64,000 bases of DNA. Source: Prevotella sp. UBA6994. GTDB taxonomy: Bacteria; Bacteroidota; Bacteroidia; Bacteroidales; Bacteroidaceae. The stretch is taken from NCBI GenBank assembly GCA_002449845.1, contig DJXW01000011.1, positions 41,243 to 105,242 on the forward strand. The letters run 5' to 3'. A program made the position numbers and the translations under genes. Position 1 is the first letter of the stretch; the number at the start of each line of letters is the position of its first letter. This document shows positions 51,495 to 60,837 of the stretch, piece by piece. The notes under the pieces were generated by a model. The model did no database searches and had not been told where the DNA came from. It saw only the letters and a list, made by a program, of their open reading frames with translations.

Positions 51495-51676
51495 ACCCAA
51501 ATCGGTCGTTAGAAGTGCAATAATCCGTGGTCAGGTTTGTAATATGTTGAGAATAAGTTATTTGCGAAATTGTTTTTCTAATGGCGGTCATTAGAAAATG
51601 CAATTCACAAAAGTTTCATAATCAAATAGTTACGAAGACAACCACGAAAATGATAGTCCTAATGACCGATTTGGGT
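51495..51676. mobile_element. MITE-like element with 18-bp terminal inverted repeats
   Basis: Ends ACCCAAATCGGTCGTTAG (51495-51512) and CTAATGACCGATTTGGGT (51659-51676) are inverted with one mismatch; TAA at 51492-51494 and 51677-51679 could be a 3-bp target duplication. The 182-bp interior has no gene; an internal CGGTCATTAG (51585-51594) repeats part of the end. It would need a transposase elsewhere. The rest of 51363-51815 is A/T-rich with nothing else seen. Confidence 0.7.
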
Positions 51677-51815
51677 TAAAGCTGAAAGAGCACCACGACA
51701 GAGTTTTTTGTTAATTTTCTATAAATAGTTTGTGATTATATTATATAATTATGAACTTTGTTTCCTCTTATATAAGAGTATTTTTTGTATTAGCATATAT
51801 GTGATTATTATTTGA

Positions 51816-52427
51816 ATGATTGTTTATAAAGTTATGTTTAAGATTAATAAATCCTTATTATGTATTTCTTTACTTATTATTTTTTTGACAGGTTGTTCTA
51901 ATTTTCGAAAACAACCAGTGGAGTTGTCAAAACGTCGTAATACTAAAGATAATTTTGAATATGAATTAAAATTTTTCTGTGATAAAGTAGAATACGTATA
52001 TAAAAATAAAAAACTCAAAGAAAAACCATACGTGTTGATTGACTATTTTCATATAAAAGACAGCATATTTCATAAAAATGACATCATAGAAAAGTATTCG
52101 TTCGATATAATTACTGATTACAATCAAATAGACTTTCCACCATCTCTGTATAAATTTAACAAAAATGGATTTACGATTATCTTCCGCAATAGGAGTAATT
52201 TGGAAGAATGTAGAGATTGTAAGGACATGCCAGCCCAGTCTCACGGATCTGCTTATTGGGATTTAGAGAGAAAATATCTATATTATTTGAATGACACCCT
52301 AAAATGGTCGTTTGATTATGTCGGTAGTTCATCTGATAAGCACGACCTATTATGGTGGATTGATAATCCCGATAGTTTGTCAGATGAGCCAATATTGATA
52401 AATGAAGAAAAGAACCTACGACTTTAA
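51816..52427 (+). CDS. Hypothetical lipoprotein, A/T-rich
   Basis: 203 aa (197 if the ATG at 51834 is used). Lipobox in IFLTGCSNF marks an exported lipoprotein. The rest is polar, with RSNLEECRDCKDMPAQSHGS near the middle and DLLWWIDNPDSL near the end; no domain was recognised. Base composition is clearly more A/T-rich than the neighbours and codon use leans to A/T third positions, so recent acquisition is likely. Stands alone between the MITE-like element and a terminator. Confidence 0.65.
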   Translation: MIVYKVMFKINKSLLCISLLIIFLTGCSNFRKQPVELSKRRNTKDNFEYELKFFCDKVEYVYKNKKLKEKPYVLIDYFHIKDSIFHKNDIIEKYSFDIITDYNQIDFPPSLYKFNKNGFTIIFRNRSNLEECRDCKDMPAQSHGSAYWDLERKYLYYLNDTLKWSFDYVGSSSDKHDLLWWIDNPDSLSDEPILINEEKNLRL

Positions 52428-52551
52428 TACATGTTTAGGAACAGAGTAGCAGATATATTATAAATCAAAAATTGATTTTAAAATTTAAACCATTTTCTTA
52501 GATCTATACTTTTAAACTAACGTTAGTAATAAAGCACCATCAGCAGCAAAC

Positions 52552-52589
52552 GCAAAAGGCAACCCGCATAACTTTGGGTTGCCTTTTGC
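52552..52589. terminator. Strong terminator hairpin
   Basis: GCAAAAGGCAACCC (52552-52565) and GGGTTGCCTTTTGC (52576-52589) pair perfectly over 14 bp around a 10-base loop. It lies between the hypothetical lipoprotein and the end of the fructan-type operon and can serve both. Confidence 0.88.
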
Positions 52590-52651
52590 ATAGTCCCATC
52601 CCCTTCCGTCTTTCGGAAGACTGAGGATCGACGGATATTATCCTACTGGAC

Positions 52652-54274
52652 TTATTGATAAGTCACTTTCACATCGCTTATTGTGATAGAGCCACCATAG
52701 TTGTTGATGCTCCAGCAGTTTTTCTGGATGCCGTAGATGCGCTGCGTGTAGGCACAGACATCGTTGATATAGAGCGTCAGCACCGAGTTGTCGGTATAGA
52801 TGTCCACGTTGTAAACATTGTCTGCCGGACGGGCGAAGTTGTAGCCGTCGGCAGCCTCGATGAAGCCCTTGCCTTCTTCTCCCTCCTGTTCGAAGTTCAC
52901 CTTGCGCCCGTCTTCCCATTCGGGATTGACCACCATTGTGTAGTACTTCTTAGAATCAGTGCCGCGTGCAAAGGAAATGCCGAACTTATCCCAGTTGTTA
53001 GATGTCTTCACCGTGAACGAGATATGGTTGCAACTGCCCAGACGACTGTAGAGCACGTAGGCTCCATCGCCACTCAGTGTGCCATTGCTGTAGCCTTTAT
53101 TCTCTACGATAGTAGCATCGGCAGATTTGTTATACTTGGCAGCCATGGCAGGTACGGCACCGAGCGTAAGGGTTCCGTCGGCATGTTGGATAATCTTGTG
53201 ACATACGAGCGCCCCACTCCATGCAGGTTCATTGCCGTCGCCAGCACCCACGTTGGTGTTCTTCTCGTGAATGTCAGCACCCGTGCGGAACGGACACCAT
53301 CCCCAGATGTAACGGTCTGTACCGTTGGAAGCTGTCTTACCAGCATAGAAGGCACGGCTATCAAGCACACCCTCATGACCGTCGGCAGGCCACTTAGGAC
53401 CATCGTTGAAACAGTTCTTCAGTTCCTCGTATGTCTTCGCCATCATGTACTTCACCTTGCGGCTCCATGATGCGCGGAAGCTCTCGCTGTATACCAAGTA
53501 CCAATAGTCGCCCATTTTGAATACATCGGGGCACTCAAGCATACGGTCCCAAATCATACGGATACGACCGACATGCTCCCAACTCTTCAAGTCGCCAGAC
53601 TTGAACTCAGCAAAGACGGGGTCGCCTCCATTGACGGGATAAGTAGCGATGAGCATGTGATAGAGGCCATCGTCAGCAACGAAGATTTGCGGATCGCGGA
53701 AGTCGTTGCTTGAATAGCCGAAGTCAGGACCTTTCAGCGTCCAGAGTTCGTCTTTCGTCCACGTCTTGAAGTCGGTAGACGTTGCACGCATCACCACCTC
53801 ACGGTTTTTGCAATTGCCGTTGTGACCCGTATAGTAGATATAATAGACACCATCTTTCTCGTATGCACATCCCGTACCGAGGGCAGCATCTTGCTGATAG
53901 TCGTTAGCTCCAAAGGGAATCAGTTCGCCCAGCGATTCGTAGTTAGCTCCGTCGGAAGTAGAAACAGCCCAAATGGGATGGAAACGATGAGACATGTTGT
54001 TGATGAACTCCTGCAAGTAGAGCACCTTAAAGTCGCCAGCCTTCTGATCGTAGAAAGGCATGGGATCTCCCACTCGACCGATAGCAGGAGTATAGTATGT
54101 TCCGAAGCCCTGATTATCGGTAGGAGCAAAGAAGGTGGTCGTTCCGTTCCAGTCCTTGGCAGGGTCGCCTGCGAATTTGTCGTCAGAACAAGAGGCGAGG
54201 ATTGTCGCTGCAGTGGCTAATCCACAACTAACGAGACAACCAAGGAGGTAATGCTTTATATTATTCGTTTTCAT
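52652..54274 (-). CDS. GH32 family glycosidase lipoprotein, probably fructan-active
   Basis: 540 aa. Lipobox cysteine C29 (TILASCSDD). The GH32 five-blade propeller has its catalytic residues in the expected places: nucleophile D70 (VGDPMPFYD), transition-state D194 (FRDPQIF) and acid/base E247 (LECPDVFKM). A C-terminal beta-sandwich occupies about 385-540. GH32 enzymes hydrolyse levan, inulin or sucrose; the first motif is GDP rather than the classic NDPN, as in a Bacteroidota subgroup. Surface lipoprotein, last gene of the operon. Endo/exo mode cannot be told. Confidence 0.9.
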   Translation of the reverse strand: MKTNNIKHYLLGCLVSCGLATAATILASCSDDKFAGDPAKDWNGTTTFFAPTDNQGFGTYYTPAIGRVGDPMPFYDQKAGDFKVLYLQEFINNMSHRFHPIWAVSTSDGANYESLGELIPFGANDYQQDAALGTGCAYEKDGVYYIYYTGHNGNCKNREVVMRATSTDFKTWTKDELWTLKGPDFGYSSNDFRDPQIFVADDGLYHMLIATYPVNGGDPVFAEFKSGDLKSWEHVGRIRMIWDRMLECPDVFKMGDYWYLVYSESFRASWSRKVKYMMAKTYEELKNCFNDGPKWPADGHEGVLDSRAFYAGKTASNGTDRYIWGWCPFRTGADIHEKNTNVGAGDGNEPAWSGALVCHKIIQHADGTLTLGAVPAMAAKYNKSADATIVENKGYSNGTLSGDGAYVLYSRLGSCNHISFTVKTSNNWDKFGISFARGTDSKKYYTMVVNPEWEDGRKVNFEQEGEEGKGFIEAADGYNFARPADNVYNVDIYTDNSVLTLYINDVCAYTQRIYGIQKNCWSINNYGGSITISDVKVTYQ

Positions 54275-54301
54275 AATTATTCAATTTACAATTCTTCAAA
54301 T

Positions 54302-55738
54302 TTACTTCGTTAGATAATCGAACGCGTTGAGCATGATGCCACCCATATTGTCGTGATATACAGACGTGTAAGGCGTAGGCGAGTTCCAGTCGAAGAGACC
54401 TGAACCGAAGCAGATGATACCACCCTTGCCGAAATTGCCGTTGGCGGCTTTCAGTTCCCATGCCACGATAGCACCGTCGCCACCATGACTAAGGGCACGA
54501 GCACCCGTGATAGACTCGAAGACTTCTTGTCCGGTATAAGGACTCCAGAGAGCAAATTGCGACGTGGTGTTACAGATAGTATAGCCATTATCAAGCGTAT
54601 AGATAGCATCTGGCGCAGCATTAGGATAAGCCTTGAGGTTCTTCCACAATGGGTGGTTGGTATCGTAGGCAAAGAAGTGCCAAGGATCATCGCCCATCAA
54701 ATCGGAGCCTTCACCTCCACCGCCGCCCCAGCAGTTGTTGGGATAAGCGTCTTCAGGCATTGCACCGAGAGCAATAGCGTAGTTCACAGCCGAACGACTC
54801 AGCACGAAAGCACCGCCACGCTTCCAGAAATCCTTCATCTTAGGCAAAGCCGTCATGGCACCCGTAGCAGCCTCAGCAAATCCATTGTAGTTGCCATAAG
54901 CAGGACTATGGCGGTGGAAGAAGATAAGTTTGCACTCGTCGAGCGAGATGCTTCCGCTGGCCACCATATCCCATGATGCGTATGCTGCTCCTTCAATACT
55001 ACCCGTGAGCCACTTAGCGGCAGCCTTTTCCTCGTCGTTGAGCAACTCAACATTCTCTGCATCGCCAACGAAGATGGCAACGGGATTCTCGATGAGCGTT
55101 ACATAGACGGTATAGGTGTTGGAAGCCGTGTTGTCGTTCAACGTTATCCGAACGGGTTCCTTGAAATTAGCTTTCGTGCCACTGGCAGGACTACATGTAG
55201 CATCCTCGCTGCACACTACTTCGAAAGTAGCGTTTTCGAGGTCTATACCGCTATTGGCCATTACCGAAACCGTAACGGTCTTGTCGTCTTGGTTGATAGC
55301 TCCCTTCACACCTTCAAGGATGAAGAGTGACATCAGCGCCTCATCGTTGCGCACGCTAATCTGATAATCCATCACAAGGTCGCCATTGGTGATATGCAGC
55401 GTACGGTCGGCATCAAAATTCACACGGTCGCCCACTTTCATATTCGTCTTAGCTCCAGATGATACTTCCAAACTCGTGATTTCCATGTTGTCCTTCTGGT
55501 TGAAGTCAACAGGTACCTTTATCTTGATCAATCGTTTCTCGGTATTTATCATACCTTCGTATTTTCCGTTCAGCACGAATTTCTGTACGAGACATGAACC
55601 GCTCACGTCGATACTGCCCGTATGGTCGTCATTGCTACAGGAAACGAAGAACGAGGAATGAAGTATGAAGAATGCTGCGCAGAGCAACTTCATCATCATT
55701 TTCATGCTTCTTTCCTTATAATTCATATTGTGTTTCAT
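54302..55738 (-). CDS. DUF4960 surface lipoprotein, probable fructan-binding protein
   Basis: 478 aa. Lipobox cysteine C34 (FFVSCSNDD). Two beta-sandwich domains in the first half (for example QKFVLNGKYEGMIN and MSLFILEGVKGAINQ) are followed by a DUF4960-like C-terminal domain from about 215 (VAIFVGDAENVELLNDEEKAAAKWL), Gly- and Trp-rich. The corresponding protein in the Bacteroides levan locus is a surface binding protein, so the same role is inferred. Its first 36 residues and their DNA are almost the same as those of the SusD gene just upstream. Confidence 0.85.
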   Translation of the reverse strand: MKHNMNYKERSMKMMMKLLCAAFFILHSSFFVSCSNDDHTGSIDVSGSCLVQKFVLNGKYEGMINTEKRLIKIKVPVDFNQKDNMEITSLEVSSGAKTNMKVGDRVNFDADRTLHITNGDLVMDYQISVRNDEALMSLFILEGVKGAINQDDKTVTVSVMANSGIDLENATFEVVCSEDATCSPASGTKANFKEPVRITLNDNTASNTYTVYVTLIENPVAIFVGDAENVELLNDEEKAAAKWLTGSIEGAAYASWDMVASGSISLDECKLIFFHRHSPAYGNYNGFAEAATGAMTALPKMKDFWKRGGAFVLSRSAVNYAIALGAMPEDAYPNNCWGGGGGEGSDLMGDDPWHFFAYDTNHPLWKNLKAYPNAAPDAIYTLDNGYTICNTTSQFALWSPYTGQEVFESITGARALSHGGDGAIVAWELKAANGNFGKGGIICFGSGLFDWNSPTPYTSVYHDNMGGIMLNAFDYLTK

Positions 55739-55783
55739 ATTGTTTTAATTTCGTTATATTGATTCTTCACTCTTCATTTATAA

Positions 55784-57568
55784 TTACCATTGTCCGCAGT
55801 TCTGCGTGTAGTGTCCGTTAGCTGCCTTGATTTGGTCATCAGGAATAGGCAGATACTCGTTCTTATTGGCAGTAAACAGCGAACCACTGAGGAAGTTCAT
55901 CTTCTCACCTTCGGTGGTGTAGAAGCGGTTGATGACAGTAGCGGCTTCGCCCCAACGTACGAGGTCGAAGAAACGCTCACTCTCCATGGCCAACTCCAAG
56001 CGGCGTTCCATCTTGACAATCTTCAAGGCTTCTTCCTTGGAGTAAGAACCATTGTACTTGCCGATGGCATAGTGAACACCATATTTGTTGGGGTAGTTAG
56101 CTACTACGCTACTGGTAGTCATAGACATGGCACGTTGACGTACTTGGTTGACCAATGAGATAGCCTCGGCAGAATTTCCAAGTTGAGCGAGAGCCTCGGC
56201 ACGCATAAGCAACACGTCTGCATAACGGAAGACTACGCGATTCATGGAACTTGCCCATTGGTTGTCGCAAACGAAGAGGTATGTGTCGGTGAGCGATGGG
56301 TCAACGTTCTGCTTCAGCGAAACGAAGTAACCATACATACCACCTGAGCGGCTCCACGTATTGGACTTGTTAATCATGAAGTTGGGGTTGAACATATAAG
56401 GAGTACCAGGCACACCTACGGTCTCGAAGAGACGTGGGTCAACGGTTTGTGCGGAACCAACCTCATAGTCGGTGGCGGTGGCAGGAGCATCGAAGAGAGG
56501 CAGACCATCGCTATTGGTACGATAAGCATTCACCAAGTTGATAGATGGCTTATAGAAGTCGCAACCAGCGTCGTGAACCTTAGGAATACATGGAACAATC
56601 AGTCGGTAAGAGAAATTCAGGTTGCCATATACGGTACCGTCGTTCTTTGAATACTGAATAGCCCAGATGCTCTCCTTGCCGTTCTCATATTGTTCTTCAG
56701 GACGGAAGTTGTTGTGAAGGTCGTTTTCCAATCCGTAGCCAGCATAGATGCCTGGAGCGGTGTACTCTACCACCTTTTGCAAGTCGGCTTCGTTGATGGA
56801 AGTCACCCTATTCGAGTTTTCCTCGTCTTGATGATATGCCTTATAGAGATAAACCTTTGCCAAGAAAGCTGCACAGGCGGCCTTGGTAGGACGACCCTTG
56901 TCTTTCTGCGTAGCGGGCAATACGGCATAAGCATCCTCGAGGTCGTTGATAATCTGTTGCCAACCCTCGTCGTTGGTGTATTCCGTGTTCGTGAGGTCGT
57001 TATAATCATTTTCTTGCATGTTGAGCTTGTTCACAAAAGGTATCTTCTTAAACAAACGCTTCAACTGGAAATGACCATAAGCACGCAAGAACTTCATCTC
57101 TGCCGTACGTTGTTGGATGGTAGCGTTATCTTGATCGGCAACAGCCAACATGTCGAGCGACAAACTGATGCGCGACAGGTATTTATAGAAACGATTCCAA
57201 ATGTCGTTGTAGGGCCAGTCGGTAGTCATCACGGTAGCATGCTTCTCCAAGATATGGAAAGCCTCACCGTCAGAGGGGTTAGAACCGCCTACGTAAGCAT
57301 CGTCTGAGCGAGTGTCGTAGTTCCAGAGCGAGAACGAGGAGTTCATATCCTCGATGCTGAGCAATCCAGCATAGGCAGAAATCAGCACGTTGTCGATGTA
57401 CTCAGGTTTCTTTACCTCGTCCTGAGTCAGCGTAGCCTGCGGTACCTGCTCATCAAGGAAGTTGCTGCAAGAAATGAAGAATGAAGACTGAAGTATGAAG
57501 AATGCTGCGCCGAGCAACTTCATCGTCATGTTCTTGCTTCTTTCCTTATTGTTTATATTGTGTTTCAT
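55784..57568 (-). CDS. SusD/RagB family lipoprotein of the fructan-type locus
   Basis: 594 aa. Lipobox cysteine C34 (FFISCSNFLDEQ). SusD features: RAYGHFQLKRLFKKIPFV, DDAYAVLPATQKDKGRPTKAACAAFLAKVYLY (as successive short motifs), and RRLELAMESERFFDLVRWGEA. It caps the SusC encoded upstream (33-base gap). A translation start at the inner MTMKLLG would also give a normal signal peptide, so the extra front residues may be untranslated. Confidence 0.94.
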   Translation of the reverse strand: MKHNINNKERSKNMTMKLLGAAFFILQSSFFISCSNFLDEQVPQATLTQDEVKKPEYIDNVLISAYAGLLSIEDMNSSFSLWNYDTRSDDAYVGGSNPSDGEAFHILEKHATVMTTDWPYNDIWNRFYKYLSRISLSLDMLAVADQDNATIQQRTAEMKFLRAYGHFQLKRLFKKIPFVNKLNMQENDYNDLTNTEYTNDEGWQQIINDLEDAYAVLPATQKDKGRPTKAACAAFLAKVYLYKAYHQDEENSNRVTSINEADLQKVVEYTAPGIYAGYGLENDLHNNFRPEEQYENGKESIWAIQYSKNDGTVYGNLNFSYRLIVPCIPKVHDAGCDFYKPSINLVNAYRTNSDGLPLFDAPATATDYEVGSAQTVDPRLFETVGVPGTPYMFNPNFMINKSNTWSRSGGMYGYFVSLKQNVDPSLTDTYLFVCDNQWASSMNRVVFRYADVLLMRAEALAQLGNSAEAISLVNQVRQRAMSMTTSSVVANYPNKYGVHYAIGKYNGSYSKEEALKIVKMERRLELAMESERFFDLVRWGEAATVINRFYTTEGEKMNFLSGSLFTANKNEYLPIPDDQIKAANGHYTQNCGQW

Positions 57569-57601
57569 ATTGATATATTTCGTTTAAATGTTTATTCTTC
57601 A

Positions 57602-60600
57602 TTAAAATGAGACATTGAGTCCGAATGTGAGGTTGAGAGGGATGGGATAGTTGAATCCAGGGTTCTCTGGGTCTGCACCGGTAAACTTGCTGCTCTTGAT
57701 GGTTAGCAAGTTCTGAGCCGAAGCATAGAGACGGATACGCTCCAAATGCAGTTTGTCGGTAAAGCTCTTGGGTACGTTGTAACCCAACTGGATGGTACGA
57801 AGTTTTACATACGAACCGTTTTCAATGTAGTAAGACGAGATACGTCCTTCGCGGTTGGTGTCTGACAACGTCAGAGCGGGAATCTCACTACCATAATTTA
57901 ACGGAGTCCATGCATCGAGCACGCGCACGCCCTTATTCAGATAAGGCACGTTAATCAAGGAGTTTGCCCAGAAATCGGTCTGTGACTTAAAGCCGCGGCA
58001 GTCAATATCTACGCCTTGCACACCCTGCCAGAACATGGTCAAGTCGAAGTCTTTATATTGTAAGTAGATATTCAAACCCCACGTGAAATCAGGCGTAGGA
58101 TTGTAAATCCAATCTTGGTCATCCTCGGTGATGAAACCGTCGCCGTTCAAATCCTTATAGCGGATGCGACCCAAACCAGCACCTTCTTGAATGGCGTGGT
58201 TGTCAATCTCTTCCTGACTCTTGAAGATACCGTCGTAGATGAAACCAACCTGAGAGTACATAGGATGACCGATGACGGTCTTCTTACTATTACCACCATA
58301 ACGTCCGCTGGCAGCCACCGTCTCAGGCAATTTGGAAACCTCGTTGTTGTAACGGCTGATGTTACCGTTGATGTCCCATGAGAAGCCATTTGCCAAATGA
58401 TGACGATAACCTAATGAAAGTTCCCAACCGTTGTTCTTCACTTCACCAGCATTAATCCATTGACCATTTCCTTCACCCATGGCAGCAATGCCTTCCATGA
58501 AGAGGAGGATGTCGGTGGTCTTCTTGTTGAACCAATCGAAGCTACCGTAGATGTCACCTTGCAAAAGACTGAAGTCAACACCGATGTTGTGCTGGGTACT
58601 GGTCTCCCACTTGATGTCATCGTTACCACGCTGATTGCGCACGTAACCATTATCCAAATCATAACCACCATTCTTACCGGCTATGTCGTAAGATGAACCT
58701 GCCTGATCGCTATTCCAAAGACCTGTTGATACAATTGACTTATAGAGCGTGTAGCGAGCGGTGTTGGAAATCTCTTGGTTACCAGTTTGTCCCCATGAAT
58801 AGCGCAACTTCAAGTTGTCGAGCCAACTACGGGTGCTCTCCATGAACTTCTCTTCGCTGATACGCCAACCAGCACTGAACGAGGGGAAGGTACCGTATTG
58901 GTTGTGAGAACCGAAACGACTGGAACCATCACGACGGATGGTGAACGAAGCCAGATACTTGTCGTCGTAGGTGTAATTAGCCTTACCGAAGAAAGATACC
59001 AAAGAAAAGCCTTCGCCGAAACCTTCAGCCAACTGACGACCTGCACCTGCGCTGGGCCACATGTAATCGGTATTCAGAATGGCCAGTTCGTAACGCTTGG
59101 CGCTATTCATCTTATAATCCATACGGTTGACCTCGGTACCAATCATGAAGTCGGCACGATGCTTGTCAATTTCTAAATTATAGGTGGCGATGGCGTTCCA
59201 CATCCAACGCATGGTGTGTTCCTGCTTACCCTCTACGGCTGATTCGGTACGCATCACCTTACCATTGGCGATAGGATAAGTGAAGAAGCGTTGTTCTTTC
59301 TGAGTATAGTCCATACCTAACGTCGTGCGAACCATGAAATTCTTGAACGGTGTAACACTCAAATGTACATCTCCGAACATACGCCATTGAGTATATTCAT
59401 TGTCTTTAGCATTGTCAATCATGCTCAACGGATTCTCACGCTCTGAATAAGCGCCCAAAGCCTGAGCATACTTGCCGTTCTCAGCATAGATAGGGAAGTT
59501 GGGGTTGAACTCCAAAGCATGCTCCAACACACCGCCAGGAGCATCTACACCCTTCGTGCGGTTGATGGTGAAGTTCTCTCCTAACACGAGATTGCCATCA
59601 AAGAGCTTATAGTCGGCATTGGCACGAGCAGACAGACGATTGAAGTAGCTATCCTTGATGGTACCCTGATTATCGTAGTAGCCCACTGAGAAGAATGAGT
59701 GTCCCTTCTCCGAACCATTGCTCACTGAGAGATTGTATTGTTGCACCACACCCGTACGGGTAATCTCCTTAAACCAATCGGTATCGCCTGTGCGCACCGT
59801 AGCATTCTCGTCAAGGAACATGTTCATGGTCATGCGGTTCAGCACGGGATTGCCCATCTTGTCATAACTCCAATCGTAGTTGTAGCCAAGATTGTTGTTG
59901 TTGGGGTTCAAACCATCGTTCACCGATGCTTGCCAGAATGCACGACCCCATTCGCTGGCATTCATCGTCTCAATCTTGTTGGTATAGAACGAGGTGGCAA
60001 CGCTTCCATCGAAGTTCACCTTGATCTTTCCGTCCTTACCTTTCTTAGTGGTGATGATAATGACACCATTGGCAGCACGCGAACCATAGATAGAAGCCGA
60101 AGCGGCATCTTTCAACACCTGAATGCTCTCGATGTCGTTGCCGTTCAATTCGTGCATACCCGCCTTTGTAGGCACACCATCGATGATGTAGAGAGGGTCG
60201 TTGTCGTTCAGCGTACCAATACCACGAATGCGAACCGTAGCAGCACCCGAAGGATTACCGTCGGCAGAGATGTTCATACCAGGCACACGACCTTGCAGGG
60301 CCTTCATCGGGTTGTTTTCGTTCTGCTTGGCAATTTCGTCAACGCTGACCGTCGAGATGGCTCCCGTCAAGTCTGCCTTGCGTTGGACGGTGTAACCCGT
60401 CACGACAACCTCATTCAACGACAGGGCGTCGTTATTCATCACAACTTTCATGCCATCTTGGGCAGGAAGTTCCTGGGGCTGAAAACCAATGTACGTGAAG
60501 ACAAGCGTCTTGTTTGCCTCCACCTTGATTTTGAAATTTCCGTCGATGTCGGTAACGGTGCCGTTCGACGTTCCTTGCTCCATCACCGTTGCGCCGATGA

Positions 60601-60715
60601 TGGGTTCTCCCGTAGCATCGACCACGGTTCCGGAGATTTCACCGCCTTGCGCGTACATAAAAGTAACACTCAGCAGCGAAAGGAAACTCAGAATGAATCT
60701 TTTCATTTGTTCCAT
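57602..60715 (-). CDS. SusC/RagA family TonB-dependent transporter of the fructan-type locus
   Basis: 1037 aa from the ATG at 60715 (MEQMKRFIL); a TTG three codons further upstream is less likely. Signal peptide ends TFMYAQ; carboxypeptidase-regulatory-like domain (EISGTVVDATGEPIIGATV) at about 25-105; TonB-box region LNEVVVTGY; plug with VRIRGIGTLND and SIYGSRAANGVIIITTKKG; barrel ending NLTFGLNVSF. First gene of the four-gene operon. Its promoter is overlapped by a 12-bp inverted repeat just downstream of the regulator gene. Confidence 0.95.
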   Translation of the reverse strand: MEQMKRFILSFLSLLSVTFMYAQGGEISGTVVDATGEPIIGATVMEQGTSNGTVTDIDGNFKIKVEANKTLVFTYIGFQPQELPAQDGMKVVMNNDALSLNEVVVTGYTVQRKADLTGAISTVSVDEIAKQNENNPMKALQGRVPGMNISADGNPSGAATVRIRGIGTLNDNDPLYIIDGVPTKAGMHELNGNDIESIQVLKDAASASIYGSRAANGVIIITTKKGKDGKIKVNFDGSVATSFYTNKIETMNASEWGRAFWQASVNDGLNPNNNNLGYNYDWSYDKMGNPVLNRMTMNMFLDENATVRTGDTDWFKEITRTGVVQQYNLSVSNGSEKGHSFFSVGYYDNQGTIKDSYFNRLSARANADYKLFDGNLVLGENFTINRTKGVDAPGGVLEHALEFNPNFPIYAENGKYAQALGAYSERENPLSMIDNAKDNEYTQWRMFGDVHLSVTPFKNFMVRTTLGMDYTQKEQRFFTYPIANGKVMRTESAVEGKQEHTMRWMWNAIATYNLEIDKHRADFMIGTEVNRMDYKMNSAKRYELAILNTDYMWPSAGAGRQLAEGFGEGFSLVSFFGKANYTYDDKYLASFTIRRDGSSRFGSHNQYGTFPSFSAGWRISEEKFMESTRSWLDNLKLRYSWGQTGNQEISNTARYTLYKSIVSTGLWNSDQAGSSYDIAGKNGGYDLDNGYVRNQRGNDDIKWETSTQHNIGVDFSLLQGDIYGSFDWFNKKTTDILLFMEGIAAMGEGNGQWINAGEVKNNGWELSLGYRHHLANGFSWDINGNISRYNNEVSKLPETVAASGRYGGNSKKTVIGHPMYSQVGFIYDGIFKSQEEIDNHAIQEGAGLGRIRYKDLNGDGFITEDDQDWIYNPTPDFTWGLNIYLQYKDFDLTMFWQGVQGVDIDCRGFKSQTDFWANSLINVPYLNKGVRVLDAWTPLNYGSEIPALTLSDTNREGRISSYYIENGSYVKLRTIQLGYNVPKSFTDKLHLERIRLYASAQNLLTIKSSKFTGADPENPGFNYPIPLNLTFGLNVSF

Positions 60716-60753
60716 TACTTGCAATTTTAGGTTAATAATCTAATTAATTGCCA

Positions 60754-60803
60754 CAAAATTAAGTCTGCGAACGAAAAAAGACTATCAATTATCGTTCGCA
60801 GAC
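60754..60803 (-). promoter_or_regulatory. Promoter of the fructan-type operon, with an inverted repeat over its spacer
   Basis: Minus-strand -7 TAATTTTG (60754-60761); TTG at 60786-60788 may be the -33 box. A perfect 12-bp inverted repeat, GTCTGCGAACGA (60763-60774) and TCGTTCGCAGAC (60792-60803), covers the spacer and -33 region. It could end transcription of the regulator gene (T-rich loop) or serve as an operator. Confidence 0.6.
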
Positions 60804-60837
60804 CCATAAAAATGTTACACGGAACAATAGTTGACTA

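Noticed and set aside
51409..51603. 64-residue minus-strand frame within the MITE-like element
   Set aside because: It spans the terminator and the left end of the element; no domain or start signal.
59738..60730. 330-residue plus-strand open frame opposite the fructan-type susC
   Set aside because: It is antisense to an unmistakable SusC; its His/Val/Arg-rich composition is typical of a shadow frame and no domain is seen.
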